This document shows, piece by piece, positions 1 through 9,192 of a DNA stretch of 64,000 nucleotides. The notes under the pieces are model-generated. The model had not been told where the DNA came from and made no database searches. It saw only the letters and a program-made list of their open reading frames with translations. Each line of letters starts with the position of its first letter. Position 1 is the stretch's first letter. The translations under genes were made by a program, and so were the position numbers. Source of the DNA: Candidatus Hydrogenedentota bacterium (GTDB taxonomy: Bacteria > Hydrogenedentota > Hydrogenedentia > Hydrogenedentales > SLHB01); contig JAKPDK010000160.1 of assembly GCA_029552745.1 (NCBI GenBank), positions 115,344 to 179,343 of the forward strand, written 5' to 3'.

Positions 1-1
1 C

Positions 2-664
2 GGAAAGGCGGCGGATATTGTCGGCTGTGACATTTACCCCGTGCCATCCCAGCGCACAGGACATTCAGATTTGGCGGATACGTCCCTTTCTGCCGTAGGG
101 GCGTACACCTTGCGCATGAGACTATCCGCCCCCAACAAACCCGTTTGGATGGTACTACAAGGGTTTGGATGGGCTGATCTAGACCCAACTGCAGATGTCA
201 AAAAACGCGAAGAACAACGCCGCCCAACGAAAAACGAGTCTCGGTTTATGGCATATGATGCAATCGTACGAGGCGCTCGCGGCATTCTGTACTGGGGGAC
301 AAGCCAAATTGAAAAAAATTCAGCCCTTTGGAACGACTTGCTTGACCTGGCAAAAGAATTGGCGCAACTTCAACCCGTGTTGTCTGCACCCAATAGCACG
401 TTGCCGTTGAACATATCCATTGACCCCACATGGGGTTCGGTGGACCGCTCTGTTGTCATCTTACCTAAGGAAGTAGACGGCAGGGTGTGGTTGCTGGTCG
501 TCAACGAATGGAGAGAGCCGTTGTGGTTCACGGTTTCCGGTTTCCAAACCCATGATAAGAAAGCTTTCGTGGACGTTCAGACCGGAAAAGAGTATCAAAT
601 AGAAGACGGCAAAATTCGTTTGTCGTTACGTGGCAATGGCGTCAAAATACTTCAATCTAAATGA
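2..664 (+). CDS. Glycosidase-like protein, 3' part only
   Basis: The reading frame is open to the left edge of the window, so only the C-terminal ~220 residues are present. The visible part starts with an ADIVGCDIYPVPS-like stretch, then KPVWMVLQGFGW, RFMAYDAIVRGARGILYWG and a small C-terminal beta domain. This order (late strands of a TIM barrel, then a beta-sandwich) resembles TIM-barrel glycoside hydrolase-like proteins of uncharacterised families; the assignment is inference and no catalytic residue can be named because the first half is missing. The internal GTG at 41 is probably not the real start. The TGA stop overlaps the ATG of the downstream kinase gene (ATGA at 661-664), which suggests translational coupling. 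Confidence 0.6.
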   Translation, partial: GKAADIVGCDIYPVPSQRTGHSDLADTSLSAVGAYTLRMRLSAPNKPVWMVLQGFGWADLDPTADVKKREEQRRPTKNESRFMAYDAIVRGARGILYWGTSQIEKNSALWNDLLDLAKELAQLQPVLSAPNSTLPLNISIDPTWGSVDRSVVILPKEVDGRVWLLVVNEWREPLWFTVSGFQTHDKKAFVDVQTGKEYQIEDGKIRLSLRGNGVKILQSK

Positions 665-2979
665 ATGAGAGCATTTCTACGGGTCAGGGTCACGCTATGA
701 GATTCTTGTTTTATCTATGGGATTTGCTCGGTGTACCCGTTGACACTGCGCTTCGCCTGTTGAACCTACAGGTTGGCGAAGCCTGGTACGTACTCGGGAA
801 AATATTTGTCTTTGTTTCCGTTTTATACCTTTTTTCAAGACTAGTACGACTTATTTCCGCTCTTTTCCGTCGATTCTTCAAACGCGATTTTTTGCTCACA
901 CCAGAAGAAAAAGAAGCCCTCGAACGAATTACCCTCCGTACGGCAGAAGAACCGACGTTAGAAACCCATGATGGAAAAAGCGCAGAAGAGTGGATAATTA
1001 ACGGAAATTGGGAGGCAGCGGCAGCGGTAAACGAAACCCATGGACATTTCATCCAAGCCGCAAAACTATATCTTAAGAGCGGAAACTTACGAAAAGCTGC
1101 CCTCTGCTATTACAAAGCAGACAAACCCAGAAAAGCGGTAAAGTTTTATATTAAAGCCGGTGACTATCTTGCCGCTGCCGACTTGCTGGCCATGAGAAAA
1201 CAATACAAGAGAGCGGCGCAACTCTACGACAAAGCCGGCGCCTACGCTTCAGCGGCCGATTCCTACGTGAAAGCCAAACGACATAAACAGGCTGCAGAAG
1301 CATATATCAAATTTTTTGAGTCCGCATCCGGCGACTCAGAAACTCGCTTCCGAACCGCGCAAACTTGTCTCCAATTCATGTCAACTGCCGCTTATTCACG
1401 AAAAGTTCCTGACTCCATCAGACAAGAGCTTAACCGCATCCTCGCTTCAGAATTTCAAAAATTGGACGACAACGCCACCGCAGCAAAACTTTATAAAGCA
1501 GCGGGCGATCTCGCCAAAGCCGGCGAGGCGTTCAGTTTAGCCGGTGATCTACAATCTTCAGAAGAATGCTTACGTCAAGCAGGAAAACAACGCGAAGCCA
1601 GCCTAGCCTCAGCAAAGTATCTGGAAAGCCAAAAACGTTATGCCGATGCAGGCAGAGAGTACCAAAAAGCCGAAGCATTCCTGCAAGCAGGTCTCTGTTT
1701 CGCCAAAGCGAATCAACCGTTGGAAGCTGCCTCGTGCTTTGAACGCGCTGGCGCATTCTATCGCGCGGGCTGGGCTTACGCCCGTGCCAGGAAGTTCGAA
1801 GATGCGATCCGCTGCCTCCAAAAAATCAAAGAATCAGAACCGGAGTTCGACCTATCTCGCGCACTCTTGGGACAGATCTTCTTTGAACTTCACGACTACG
1901 ACCATTGCGCGGCAACCTTAAGCAACCACTTAACCGGGAAACGCGTTGAAAGTACAAACATTGAATATTTTTACATGTTAGCCCTCGCCTACGAACAAAT
2001 GGGAAAACTTGAAGAATCTCGTGAAATTTTGCTGCGCATTCGTTCGATTAATACGTCATATCGTGACGTCACAACTCGACTTTCCAACATTTCTTCCCGC
2101 ATCTCTTTGGCAAAACAGGAATCTGGGCCACTCTTTCCACCTACAAACGAAATGGGCACAGACCGTCCTCCCATGCGGGAAGACATTCAAGCCCAAATCG
2201 GAACTCGCTATCGTTTGGAAAAGGAATTAGGACGCGGCGGTATGGGTCTGGTTTACCTTGCCCATGACACGCAGTTGGACCGCCCAGTGGCACTGAAATT
2301 CCTGGGAAACTTAATCGACCAATCCGAGGAGTTTTACGAACGTTTTCTGCGAGAAGCCCGTGCGGCAGCACGAATCTCCCATCCCAATGTGGTCAGCATT
2401 TACGACATCGGGGGCTCCCGTGGAAAAGTTTATATCGCCATGGAGTTCGTCGAAGGAGGAAGTCTGCTGCGATACATCCGAGCCAAAGGGCGCCTGTCCG
2501 TCCGCGAAACTCTTAGCGTATTTGTTCAAGTATGTTCCGCCTTGAACGCCATACATGAAGCAGGCATTGTCCATAGGGACATCAAACCGGAGAACATCCT
2601 CATCGCAAAAGGGGGCTTGGTAAAACTAACAGACTTCGGTCTGGCAAAAATCACGGGGTCACGAGTCACTCGCACGGGGACGGTCATGGGCACTCCCAGC
2701 TACATGGCACCCGAACAAGTTCTAGGGAAAGACACTGATCCGCGTACCGACATTTACGCTACGGGACTAGTCATGTATGAATGTTTGACGGGTAAAGTCG
2801 CGTTTGACGGCGAAAACGTGCTCGAGCGTCAACTAAACGAAACGCCCCCTCCGCCCAGTTCCCTTGTTGGAGATATACCTCCCGAAATGGACTATATCGT
2901 AATGAAATGTATAGCGAAAGAGCCCGAAAAACGCTATTCGTTGGCACGGGAACTTATGGCGGACCTCAGACGCCTATAA
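661..2979 (+). CDS. Membrane-anchored TPR-like/serine-threonine protein kinase
   Basis: 772 residues. A hydrophobic segment at about 40-65 (GKIFVFVSVLYLF) anchors the protein. Residues ~105-480 are a long alpha-solenoid of TPR-like helical pairs with repeated AA.LY.KAG motifs. A complete Hanks-type kinase domain occupies ~515-772: glycine loop GRGGMG (~523), VALK lysine, HRDIKPEN catalytic loop (~637), DFG (~657), GTPSYMAPEQ activation segment. All catalytic residues are present, so it should be an active PknB-type kinase. The kinase lies C-terminal to the solenoid and membrane segment, the reverse of most bacterial eSTKs, which carry the kinase at the N-terminus. The start could also be the ATG at 697; neither has a strong Shine-Dalgarno. 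A PP2C phosphatase at 43675 is a plausible antagonist. Confidence 0.9.
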   Translation: MNESISTGQGHAMRFLFYLWDLLGVPVDTALRLLNLQVGEAWYVLGKIFVFVSVLYLFSRLVRLISALFRRFFKRDFLLTPEEKEALERITLRTAEEPTLETHDGKSAEEWIINGNWEAAAAVNETHGHFIQAAKLYLKSGNLRKAALCYYKADKPRKAVKFYIKAGDYLAAADLLAMRKQYKRAAQLYDKAGAYASAADSYVKAKRHKQAAEAYIKFFESASGDSETRFRTAQTCLQFMSTAAYSRKVPDSIRQELNRILASEFQKLDDNATAAKLYKAAGDLAKAGEAFSLAGDLQSSEECLRQAGKQREASLASAKYLESQKRYADAGREYQKAEAFLQAGLCFAKANQPLEAASCFERAGAFYRAGWAYARARKFEDAIRCLQKIKESEPEFDLSRALLGQIFFELHDYDHCAATLSNHLTGKRVESTNIEYFYMLALAYEQMGKLEESREILLRIRSINTSYRDVTTRLSNISSRISLAKQESGPLFPPTNEMGTDRPPMREDIQAQIGTRYRLEKELGRGGMGLVYLAHDTQLDRPVALKFLGNLIDQSEEFYERFLREARAAARISHPNVVSIYDIGGSRGKVYIAMEFVEGGSLLRYIRAKGRLSVRETLSVFVQVCSALNAIHEAGIVHRDIKPENILIAKGGLVKLTDFGLAKITGSRVTRTGTVMGTPSYMAPEQVLGKDTDPRTDIYATGLVMYECLTGKVAFDGENVLERQLNETPPPPSSLVGDIPPEMDYIVMKCIAKEPEKRYSLARELMADLRRL

Positions 2980-3498
2980 AAAGTTCGCAGCACGTTGGAG
3001 ATGTTCTGACAGAGTCTGTTGCCAACCTTTCTGCAGACATGCCCGGTTCACCATACGGACACGTCTCTGTTCCCCGATGATATGTTCAAAAAAAACATCC
3101 AAGCGACCCGACGGCAAGATTGCTTCCGCTCGCTCCGCCCATTCAACGGCGCAGACAACCGTACCGTCGAAAATCTCTTCCAGAGGTAAGTCATAAAGCT
3201 CTTCAACTTGCACAAGCCGGTACAAATCCACATGTATCAACCGAGGAACCTTTCCAGAAGGGTCTTTGCCGTACTCGTTCACGAGCGTGAAAGTGGGACT
3301 GCAAACTGAGTAATCTGCGGCGAGTTTTCGCGCCATGCCTCGCACGAAGCAGGTTTTTCCTGAAGCAAGGTCACCACGCAATGCAATGACCCCCCCCTCA
3401 GAAAACAATGACGCCACCGCATAACCCAGCGCCTCTGTATCACGCTCCGACTCAGATAGAAAACAAAACTCTTCCGGTAATGTGTCTATTAGTTTCAT
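2974..3498 (-). CDS. tsaE: tRNA threonylcarbamoyladenosine biosynthesis ATPase TsaE
   Basis: 174 residues. TsaE is the small ATPase that works with TsaB-TsaD to form t6A37 on ANN-decoding tRNAs. The Walker A loop is GDLASGKT at 42-49 (family usual GDLGAGKT), followed by SPTFTLVNEY, HVDLYRL and VEWAER, all family signatures. Length is slightly above the usual ~150-160. The start overlaps the stop of glgA by four bases, making it the last gene of a five-gene minus-strand unit. Its 3' end overlaps the convergent kinase gene by six bases, so there is no room for a separate terminator. Confidence 0.93.
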   Translation of the reverse strand: MKLIDTLPEEFCFLSESERDTEALGYAVASLFSEGGVIALRGDLASGKTCFVRGMARKLAADYSVCSPTFTLVNEYGKDPSGKVPRLIHVDLYRLVQVEELYDLPLEEIFDGTVVCAVEWAERAEAILPSGRLDVFFEHIIGEQRRVRMVNRACLQKGWQQTLSEHLQRAANFL

Positions 3499-4961
3499 GA
3501 ATCAGCCATCGCCTTGCGGTACAAATCAACATAGGCACGGGAAGCGCGTTCCCAAGAAAAATCGGCGCTCATCCCTGCATGTCGTACTTTCTTCAGAACT
3601 TCGGGTTCCGCGTAAAGACGTAGCGCACGGAACACCCCGCGCACCAATGCCTCAGCACTTGGCGGACGAAATACAATACCCGTTGCCGTACCTTTCATGA
3701 TGTTCGCGGGACTCGCATCCACCACGGTGTCCGCAAGACCGCCCGTTTTCCGGACAATCGGAACCGCGCCATAGCGTAACGCATACATCTGGCTTAATCC
3801 GCAAGGCTCTGTCAGAGAAGGCATCAAGAAGAAATCCGCCGCTGCATACAGGCGATGCGCCAAAGCTTCATCGTGGGCGAGAATGACACGAATCTTGTCG
3901 GGAGCGCGAGCTGTCCAACATTCCAACGTCCTTTCGTAGTGGGGATCACCCGTCCCGAGAATGACTAGTTGCAAATCCTCCAAAAGTAGTCTGTCCAATG
4001 CATTCGTCACAAGGTCCAAACCTTTATCCCATACCAGGCGACTGACCATCACAAAAAGAGGCGCTTCACAGCCCGGAAGCCCCTGTTCCCGCTGTAATAG
4101 TTCCTTGCACTGCCGTTTTCCAGACAAATCGTCCAAGAAAAACTTCACAGGGACATGAGGATCGCTTGCAGGGTCCCATGCTTCATAATCCACACCATTT
4201 ACAATGCCCACCAGGTCCGCCCTGCGAGTACGTAAAAAACCGTCCAACCCGTGTCCATACGCTGGCGTCTGAATCTCACGAGCGTATGTCCGACTCACCG
4301 TATTGATCTTGCTCGCGAATTTGATACCCGCTTTCAATAGGTTAATATCTCCATAAAACTCCAAACATTCCGGAGTAAACAAACTCGGGTCGAGCCCTGT
4401 TTTCGGAAGAAGTCCCGCGCTGTACCTGCCCTGATAACGGATATTATGGATCGTTAACAAACTTGCCACGCCTTTCCAGAACGGATGTTCTGCCAGACGA
4501 GTCTTGAGATAAGCCGGGACAACGGCCGTGTGCCAGTCATTACAGTGCACGATATCTGGACGCCAACCAGTCTGCGCAACGCTGTCAAGCACCCCCATAC
4601 AAAAGAAACAGAACCGTTCCAGATTATCTCCATATTCATTACCGTTCTGAAAGTACGGGTGAGGACGATTGAAGTATCCTTCGTGTTCTACGAGGTACGC
4701 TTTTACATTCGTACCCGGCAGATGCGATTCTCGCCACGCCCCGAACTGTGTTCTTGAATCAACGTTTACAAAACATGTGCCACGCAAATCCCCACGATAC
4801 GCTTCTGGAATGCTGCCGTAACAAGGAATCGCAACCCGTACATCATGACCTTGGGCGTTCAACGCTCGCGGAAGTGCAAAAGCAACATCGGCCAACCCGC
4901 CTGTTTTCACCAAGGGAGCGGCTTCCGATGCAACAAACAAAACTTTCAACTTTTGTGACAT
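3495..4961 (-). CDS. glgA: Glycogen (starch) synthase, ADP-glucose type
   Basis: 488 residues from the ATG at 4961. GT5 enzyme that extends alpha-1,4-glucan from ADP-glucose. Visible signatures: the N-terminal KTGGLAD loop (residues 19-25) that binds ADP-glucose, HCNDWHTA in the first Rossmann domain, GIVNGVDYEAWDP, SRLVWDKGLDL, and the C-terminal EPCGLSQMYALRYG with the E-x7-E-like catalytic block, then KTGGLADTV. Length matches the family. An upstream in-frame TTG at 4991 would overlap the Nif3-like gene; the ATG at 4961, seven bases after that gene's stop, is preferred. No glgB, glgC or glgP lies in the window. Confidence 0.95.
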   Translation of the reverse strand: MSQKLKVLFVASEAAPLVKTGGLADVAFALPRALNAQGHDVRVAIPCYGSIPEAYRGDLRGTCFVNVDSRTQFGAWRESHLPGTNVKAYLVEHEGYFNRPHPYFQNGNEYGDNLERFCFFCMGVLDSVAQTGWRPDIVHCNDWHTAVVPAYLKTRLAEHPFWKGVASLLTIHNIRYQGRYSAGLLPKTGLDPSLFTPECLEFYGDINLLKAGIKFASKINTVSRTYAREIQTPAYGHGLDGFLRTRRADLVGIVNGVDYEAWDPASDPHVPVKFFLDDLSGKRQCKELLQREQGLPGCEAPLFVMVSRLVWDKGLDLVTNALDRLLLEDLQLVILGTGDPHYERTLECWTARAPDKIRVILAHDEALAHRLYAAADFFLMPSLTEPCGLSQMYALRYGAVPIVRKTGGLADTVVDASPANIMKGTATGIVFRPPSAEALVRGVFRALRLYAEPEVLKKVRHAGMSADFSWERASRAYVDLYRKAMADS

Positions 4962-4968
4962 GTGATTA

Positions 4969-6090
4969 TCACTTTCGGTTCCAAAAGACAAAAGGCTCTT
5001 CGTCTTTATACTCTAGTACACTAATAGGTAGTTTCTTTCGCAGATATGCGGCCAAGACCGGTACGATACACCGTTCCCCGCCGGCATGACCGATATCTAT
5101 AAGTGTTAAGTCTCTAGCCTGGGCATCCAAGGCATCATGATAACGCACGTCCCCCGTAATCAACACGTCAACATCTTCGGGAATCTCCCGCACATAGCTC
5201 CCACCGCTGCCACCCAACACAGCAGCCCTTCGAACACGGCGGCGGAGATTCCCGACAATACGTACTCCCGGTAACTGCAAGAGCGTAACCAATTCTCGCG
5301 CTAACTCACTCACTGCCATAGGGCGGGGCAAAACACCCCTCCTACCCAAGCCAATACCCGTATCTGAGTTCTTCAAAGGCACAACATCATAAGCAGGTTC
5401 TTCGTAAGGATGAGCAGCGCGCATCGCCCTCAAAACTCGAGGCAAGTCCGCTTCCATGAGTAGGACTTCAAACCGACGTTCCGGCTCCTCGTTGATCTGC
5501 AGATTCTTTCCGCAGAAAGGTCGTGCCTTGTCGCTAGGCATGAAAGTCCCGACGCCGGCGGAACTGAAAGAACAATACCGATACTCTCCAATGATTCCAG
5601 CGCCGGCTTCGCAGACAGCGGTGCGCACTTGGGCGAGATGAGACTCAGGTACAAATGTGACAAGTTTTACTTGTCTTACGTGAGCTACCGGCAACAAAGG
5701 CTGTATTTCTTGCAATCCTATTTTCTTGGCCAAAACCTCATTTACACCCTCTTTCGCCAAATCCAAACAGGTATGCGCAGAAAAACAAGAAATCCCAGCT
5801 TTTAACAACGAGAAACACACCCGAACAGTAGGCGCGTCCGTCCGAAGATGGGACAAGGGTTCCCAAATCACAGGATGATGGGTGACGATCATATCAACAC
5901 GCCGTTTTATCGCCGTGCGCACCACGTCTTCCGTAATAGAAAGTGCAGTCAAAACACATCTTACAGAAGTTTCAGGATCACCTACGAGAAGGCCGCCCTT
6001 ATCTTCAGGATAGGACAACGCAAGCGGCGCGTACTCCTCCATGGTGTCACAAACCGCTTTAACAGTCACCGTCACATGTTTTTGCTTCAT
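4969..6090 (-). CDS. Nif3-like dinuclear metal-centre protein with inserted PII-like domain
   Basis: 373 residues. Nif3/YbgI family proteins form a toroid with a two-metal site and are annotated as GTP cyclohydrolase I type 2 homologues; their true role is unsettled. Metal-binding signatures are visible: VTHHPVIW (His71, His72) and the C-terminal IGHAGGE (about 335-339). Between the two halves is a ~100-residue insert (residues ~140-245) with HPYEEPAYDV, as in the long YqfO-like members. Its start overlaps the upstream Memo-like gene by four bases, and it sits just before glgA, consistent with co-transcription. Confidence 0.9.
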   Translation of the reverse strand: MKQKHVTVTVKAVCDTMEEYAPLALSYPEDKGGLLVGDPETSVRCVLTALSITEDVVRTAIKRRVDMIVTHHPVIWEPLSHLRTDAPTVRVCFSLLKAGISCFSAHTCLDLAKEGVNEVLAKKIGLQEIQPLLPVAHVRQVKLVTFVPESHLAQVRTAVCEAGAGIIGEYRYCSFSSAGVGTFMPSDKARPFCGKNLQINEEPERRFEVLLMEADLPRVLRAMRAAHPYEEPAYDVVPLKNSDTGIGLGRRGVLPRPMAVSELARELVTLLQLPGVRIVGNLRRRVRRAAVLGGSGGSYVREIPEDVDVLITGDVRYHDALDAQARDLTLIDIGHAGGERCIVPVLAAYLRKKLPISVLEYKDEEPFVFWNRK

Positions 6091-6911
6091 CGCTTATGCT
6101 CCATAGAAATTGAGGCATATCCGACAACAGAATTAAAATCCCCTGACGCGGGTGCACTGGTGCGATAATCCAGCAAAACCCAAGCATCCGCCCCACGATT
6201 CAAAGCATAATTCATCGCCACCACAACCGCTGCTGCCCCACACATCGCATAAACCCCTTTCATAACCCCCTGGGCGACCTTCTCCCAATTTTGGCTCATA
6301 ATGGCTTCTATGGTACGACCGTCTATCAGTTCCGCCTGGGCTTGTGGCAGCCGGTGCGACAAATCTGTGGAGGCAATCACTAGGTCATTATCCGCCGCTT
6401 TGTCCGCAATTATTGCGGCGGCATCTACATGCCACTTAGTTGGATATGCCCCAAATAAAATCGGGACTATTGGGACAAACCCTAGGGATTCGGCTAGAAA
6501 GGGAAGCTGCACTTCCAGGCAGTGCTCATGGTTGTGACAGGCTGCAGAGACTGAGCCTAAGGTTGTAGCAAGCTCATACGCAAACGACTCATCCACAGTG
6601 AAGTCGCCGAGTGGAGTTCGGAAAACACCTTTGCAATAAATAGAACATGTATCAAATGACTCGAAATGAGATACACCCAAAAGGATCACCCGCTTGACCT
6701 TTTTGCCCAACACACGGGCATAAGCGTACCCCGCAGTCTGTCCAGAAAACATATACCCTGCGTGGGGAACAATCAGCGACTCGACGCGTTCCGGCGCCGG
6801 TTTGATTTCGGCAGCGGCAATGTATTGCCGAACAGTCGACCGAAGCATTTCACCATTCTTGGGGTAGAATTGACCTGCTACAGCAGGATAACGAACTTTT
6901 GAGTAATCCAC
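6087..6911 (-). CDS. AmmeMemoRadiSam system protein B (Memo family)
   Basis: 274 residues. The Memo-like fold is related to class III extradiol dioxygenases. Signatures seen: YPAVAGQFYP at the N-terminus, VPHAGYMFSG, GVSHFE, NHEHCLEVQLPF, ASTDLSH and CGAAAVVVAM. These carry the histidines expected to line the metal or active-site pocket. The family often occurs with an AMMECR1 protein and a radical SAM protein; neither is adjacent here. The start is GTG (6909-6911), with an AGGAG very close and a G-rich stretch slightly further upstream, so the exact initiation codon is not secure. Second gene of the minus-strand unit. Confidence 0.9.
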   Translation of the reverse strand: MDYSKVRYPAVAGQFYPKNGEMLRSTVRQYIAAAEIKPAPERVESLIVPHAGYMFSGQTAGYAYARVLGKKVKRVILLGVSHFESFDTCSIYCKGVFRTPLGDFTVDESFAYELATTLGSVSAACHNHEHCLEVQLPFLAESLGFVPIVPILFGAYPTKWHVDAAAIIADKAADNDLVIASTDLSHRLPQAQAELIDGRTIEAIMSQNWEKVAQGVMKGVYAMCGAAAVVVAMNYALNRGADAWVLLDYRTSAPASGDFNSVVGYASISMEHKR

Positions 6912-6945
6912 CGCTCCTACGCCCCCACTATTGCCTTTCCCTCAG

Positions 6946-7596
6946 TTACAAATCAAACGTCTCTAGTCGCAAAAACTTACCGTTCTTTCGAGTCCGATAC
7001 TTCGCCTCCTGCGCCGCTTCCAACACTGGAATAGCACGTCTCAAATGCTGTAACACCATGCGCAGTCTTTCGCTTTCCTTCGTGACTGCGAGCAACTCCA
7101 CCTTTTGTTCGAGAGTGAACCCCACCTCTTGCGCTAATTGAAAAGACAAGTGTCTCACATTGAAATTCTTACGACGATATCCCGTTTGTAATAACGCGTG
7201 AAAATCGTCAAAGGCTTTTTTGAGTTCTTCAGTGCTTACCTCGGGCACATCCATCTCATCTTCGAGAAAAACAACCTCCCCGCCGGGATATAACTTGTCC
7301 GGTACGGGGTTGACCACATGAAGAAGACGAAAAACGCGCCTCCCTTCCGTGAGAATATCCATTTCACCGTTTTCGTCCACAGCAAAAATGGTCAATAGCG
7401 CAACCTCTGTGCCATAGTCCGAGATCTTCCCCTTCATAAAAGCCGGTACCCCAAAACTTTGACCTGTCGCGCTACAGTCTTGAATGAGCTGTTTATAACG
7501 GGGCTCGAAAATATGCAACTTCAACTTTTCGCCCGGAAACACCACCGTTTGCAAAGGAAATAAGGGTAGAAACGTACTCTCGGTTTTATCTGACAT
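6946..7596 (-). CDS. Stand-alone Lon protease N-terminal (substrate-binding) domain protein
   Basis: 216 residues from the ATG at 7596, which has an AAAGG seven bases upstream; an in-frame TTG at 7602 is less likely. The first ~110 residues match the PUA-like LON substrate-binding domain: LPLFPLQTVVFPGEKLKLHIFEPRYKQLI and GRRVFRL. The rest is helical (KVELLAVTKESERLRMVLQHL), as in other stand-alone family members. There is no AAA+ module and no Ser-Lys protease domain, so it is not a protease by itself. First gene of the five-gene minus-strand unit ending in tsaE; its role, perhaps binding misfolded proteins, is unproved. Confidence 0.88.
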   Translation of the reverse strand: MSDKTESTFLPLFPLQTVVFPGEKLKLHIFEPRYKQLIQDCSATGQSFGVPAFMKGKISDYGTEVALLTIFAVDENGEMDILTEGRRVFRLLHVVNPVPDKLYPGGEVVFLEDEMDVPEVSTEELKKAFDDFHALLQTGYRRKNFNVRHLSFQLAQEVGFTLEQKVELLAVTKESERLRMVLQHLRRAIPVLEAAQEAKYRTRKNGKFLRLETFDL

Positions 7597-7809
7597 AAGC
7601 AACCTTTCGCTCAGAACCCCATTCGGGGCTATTCGCTATTTTATATCCTAAGGTTCTCCCGACTCTAGTCATGTAGATCTTGGCATACTATCCGCCGCCT
7701 CCTTACGTTCTCGCAAAAACTACTTTCTAAAAGCGGTAGAATATCATCTAAACTCGGTGATAACTCTTAAAGTTTACAGCACTTCACATTTTCCCGTATC
7801 CTGATATAG
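7597..7809. other. Divergent intergenic region, no gene seen
   Basis: About 213 A+T-richer bases separate the Lon-domain operon from exonuclease III. It must hold divergent promoters, but I see no pair of boxes convincing enough to call. No RNA gene or riboswitch fold is apparent. The xth start has no clear Shine-Dalgarno. Confidence 0.5.
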
Positions 7810-8580
7810 ATGACAACGACAATATTCTCGTGGAACGTAAACGGCTTTCGTGCCATATTGCGAAACGGCTTTATGGAATGGCTACATTCGGTTAAACCAG
7901 ATGTCCTCTGCCTTCAAGAGATAAAATGCCACCCCACCGACCTACCATCTGATACAAGACAGCCAGACGAATACCTCAGTATATGGAATCCGGCTGCGCG
8001 CAAAGGATACAGCGGGACAGCAATGTTTTTCCGAAAAGACAAGGAACCCATTCAAGTTTCTACCCTTGGCGTAGACGAATTTGACTGTGAAGGCAGGGTA
8101 CAGATCGTAGAATATAAAAATTACTACCTTATAAATGCCTATTACCCTAACAGCCAGCCCGAACGCAAGAGGTTACATTTCAAGCTGGCATTTAACGAAG
8201 CACTGAAGCAAAAAGCACTCGACTGCTTAATTACTAACAAACATGTCATAATCTGTGGGGACTTCAATGTTGCCCACACGGAAATTGATTTAGCTCGTCC
8301 GGAGGAAAACAGAAACAATCCAGGTTTCTATCCGGAAGAGTGCGAGAGTTTCGACGCCTTTCTTCGATCAGGTTTCACGGATGTGTTCCGCCGTTTTCAC
8401 CCGGGAGAACCTGGCCACTACACCTGGTGGAGTTACCGAACCCGAGCACGAGAACGCAACGTGGGCTGGAGACTCGACTATCATTGCGTCGACAATGCGT
8501 TTTTCCGACAAGTCAAAGAGGTGAAGATTTGGACTGACGTGTATGGATCCGACCACTGCCCTATCTCCATCGTTATTTAA
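7810..8580 (+). CDS. xth: Exodeoxyribonuclease III (AP endonuclease)
   Basis: 256 residues, typical for the XthA/ExoA branch. It cleaves DNA at abasic sites and removes 3' blocking groups in base excision repair. Signatures of the endonuclease/exonuclease/phosphatase fold in order: SWNVNGFRA, LCLQEIK (metal-binding Glu), YYPNSQPERKRL, GDFNVAHTEIDLARP (catalytic Asp, Asn), WWSYRTRARERNVGWRLDY and the C-terminal GSDHCPI Asp-His pair. All catalytic positions are intact. The next gene follows after 17 bases, so the two are probably co-transcribed. Confidence 0.96.
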   Translation: MTTTIFSWNVNGFRAILRNGFMEWLHSVKPDVLCLQEIKCHPTDLPSDTRQPDEYLSIWNPAARKGYSGTAMFFRKDKEPIQVSTLGVDEFDCEGRVQIVEYKNYYLINAYYPNSQPERKRLHFKLAFNEALKQKALDCLITNKHVIICGDFNVAHTEIDLARPEENRNNPGFYPEECESFDAFLRSGFTDVFRRFHPGEPGHYTWWSYRTRARERNVGWRLDYHCVDNAFFRQVKEVKIWTDVYGSDHCPISIVI

Positions 8581-8597
8581 TAAGGAGGCTCTTATTT

Positions 8598-9173
8598 ATG
8601 CGTTCACAAGTAACCACCGGACGCGGCGACGAAGGCATGACCGTGGCGCTAGACGGCCGGGAATACTCAAAGGCTCACCCGATCATGGAATGCGTGGGGA
8701 CACTCGACGAACTTCGCACCCAACTCGCGCTCGCCCGTTTGCTTTTATTGAGGGAAACCCTTCCTGAAGCGCAAGCGCTTGCCGATACAATTACTTGGCT
8801 ACTCCATGTCTTCTTCGCCATTGGCGCTGAATGCAGCGATCCTTTAAACCGCAAACCCGAATTCCACCGAGCCCGGATCGGAGAACAGCATCTCGCGCAT
8901 CTGGAAGCGGAACAGCAACGCCTTGAAAGCCAGGTGCAATTGCCTCGCAAGTTTATCGTTGGAGCAGCCAATCTCCCGGCTGCTCAAATGGACGTCGCGT
9001 GCGCCGTCGCCCGCCGCTTTGAACGAAATCTGGTTCGTCTTAAAAACGAGGTGCCGGAGTTTTCCGCAGGAGAATTACTGGCCTTTATCAATCGTTTAAG
9101 CGATTTTCTGTATGTGGCGGCACGCTGGTTGGATAACGGTGATTACCAAACCGTAGATTATAGTCGACTTTAG
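8598..9173 (+). CDS. Cob(I)alamin adenosyltransferase, PduO type
   Basis: 191 residues. PduO-type enzymes transfer the adenosyl group of ATP to cob(I)alamin to make coenzyme B12. Signatures: TTGRGDEGMTVAL near the N-terminus (family TxTGDxGxT), GTLDELRTQLALAR, the late Arg/Glu block ARRFERNLV, and FINRLSDFLYVAARW. The glycine-rich ATP loop is slightly divergent (GRGDEG rather than GDDG). A strong AAGGAGG precedes the start. With the URO-D, DUF1638 and RACo-like genes elsewhere in the window, it indicates an active cobalamin economy. Confidence 0.88.
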   Translation: MRSQVTTGRGDEGMTVALDGREYSKAHPIMECVGTLDELRTQLALARLLLLRETLPEAQALADTITWLLHVFFAIGAECSDPLNRKPEFHRARIGEQHLAHLEAEQQRLESQVQLPRKFIVGAANLPAAQMDVACAVARRFERNLVRLKNEVPEFSAGELLAFINRLSDFLYVAARWLDNGDYQTVDYSRL

Positions 9174-9192
9174 AACGAAACACGGCCAAACG

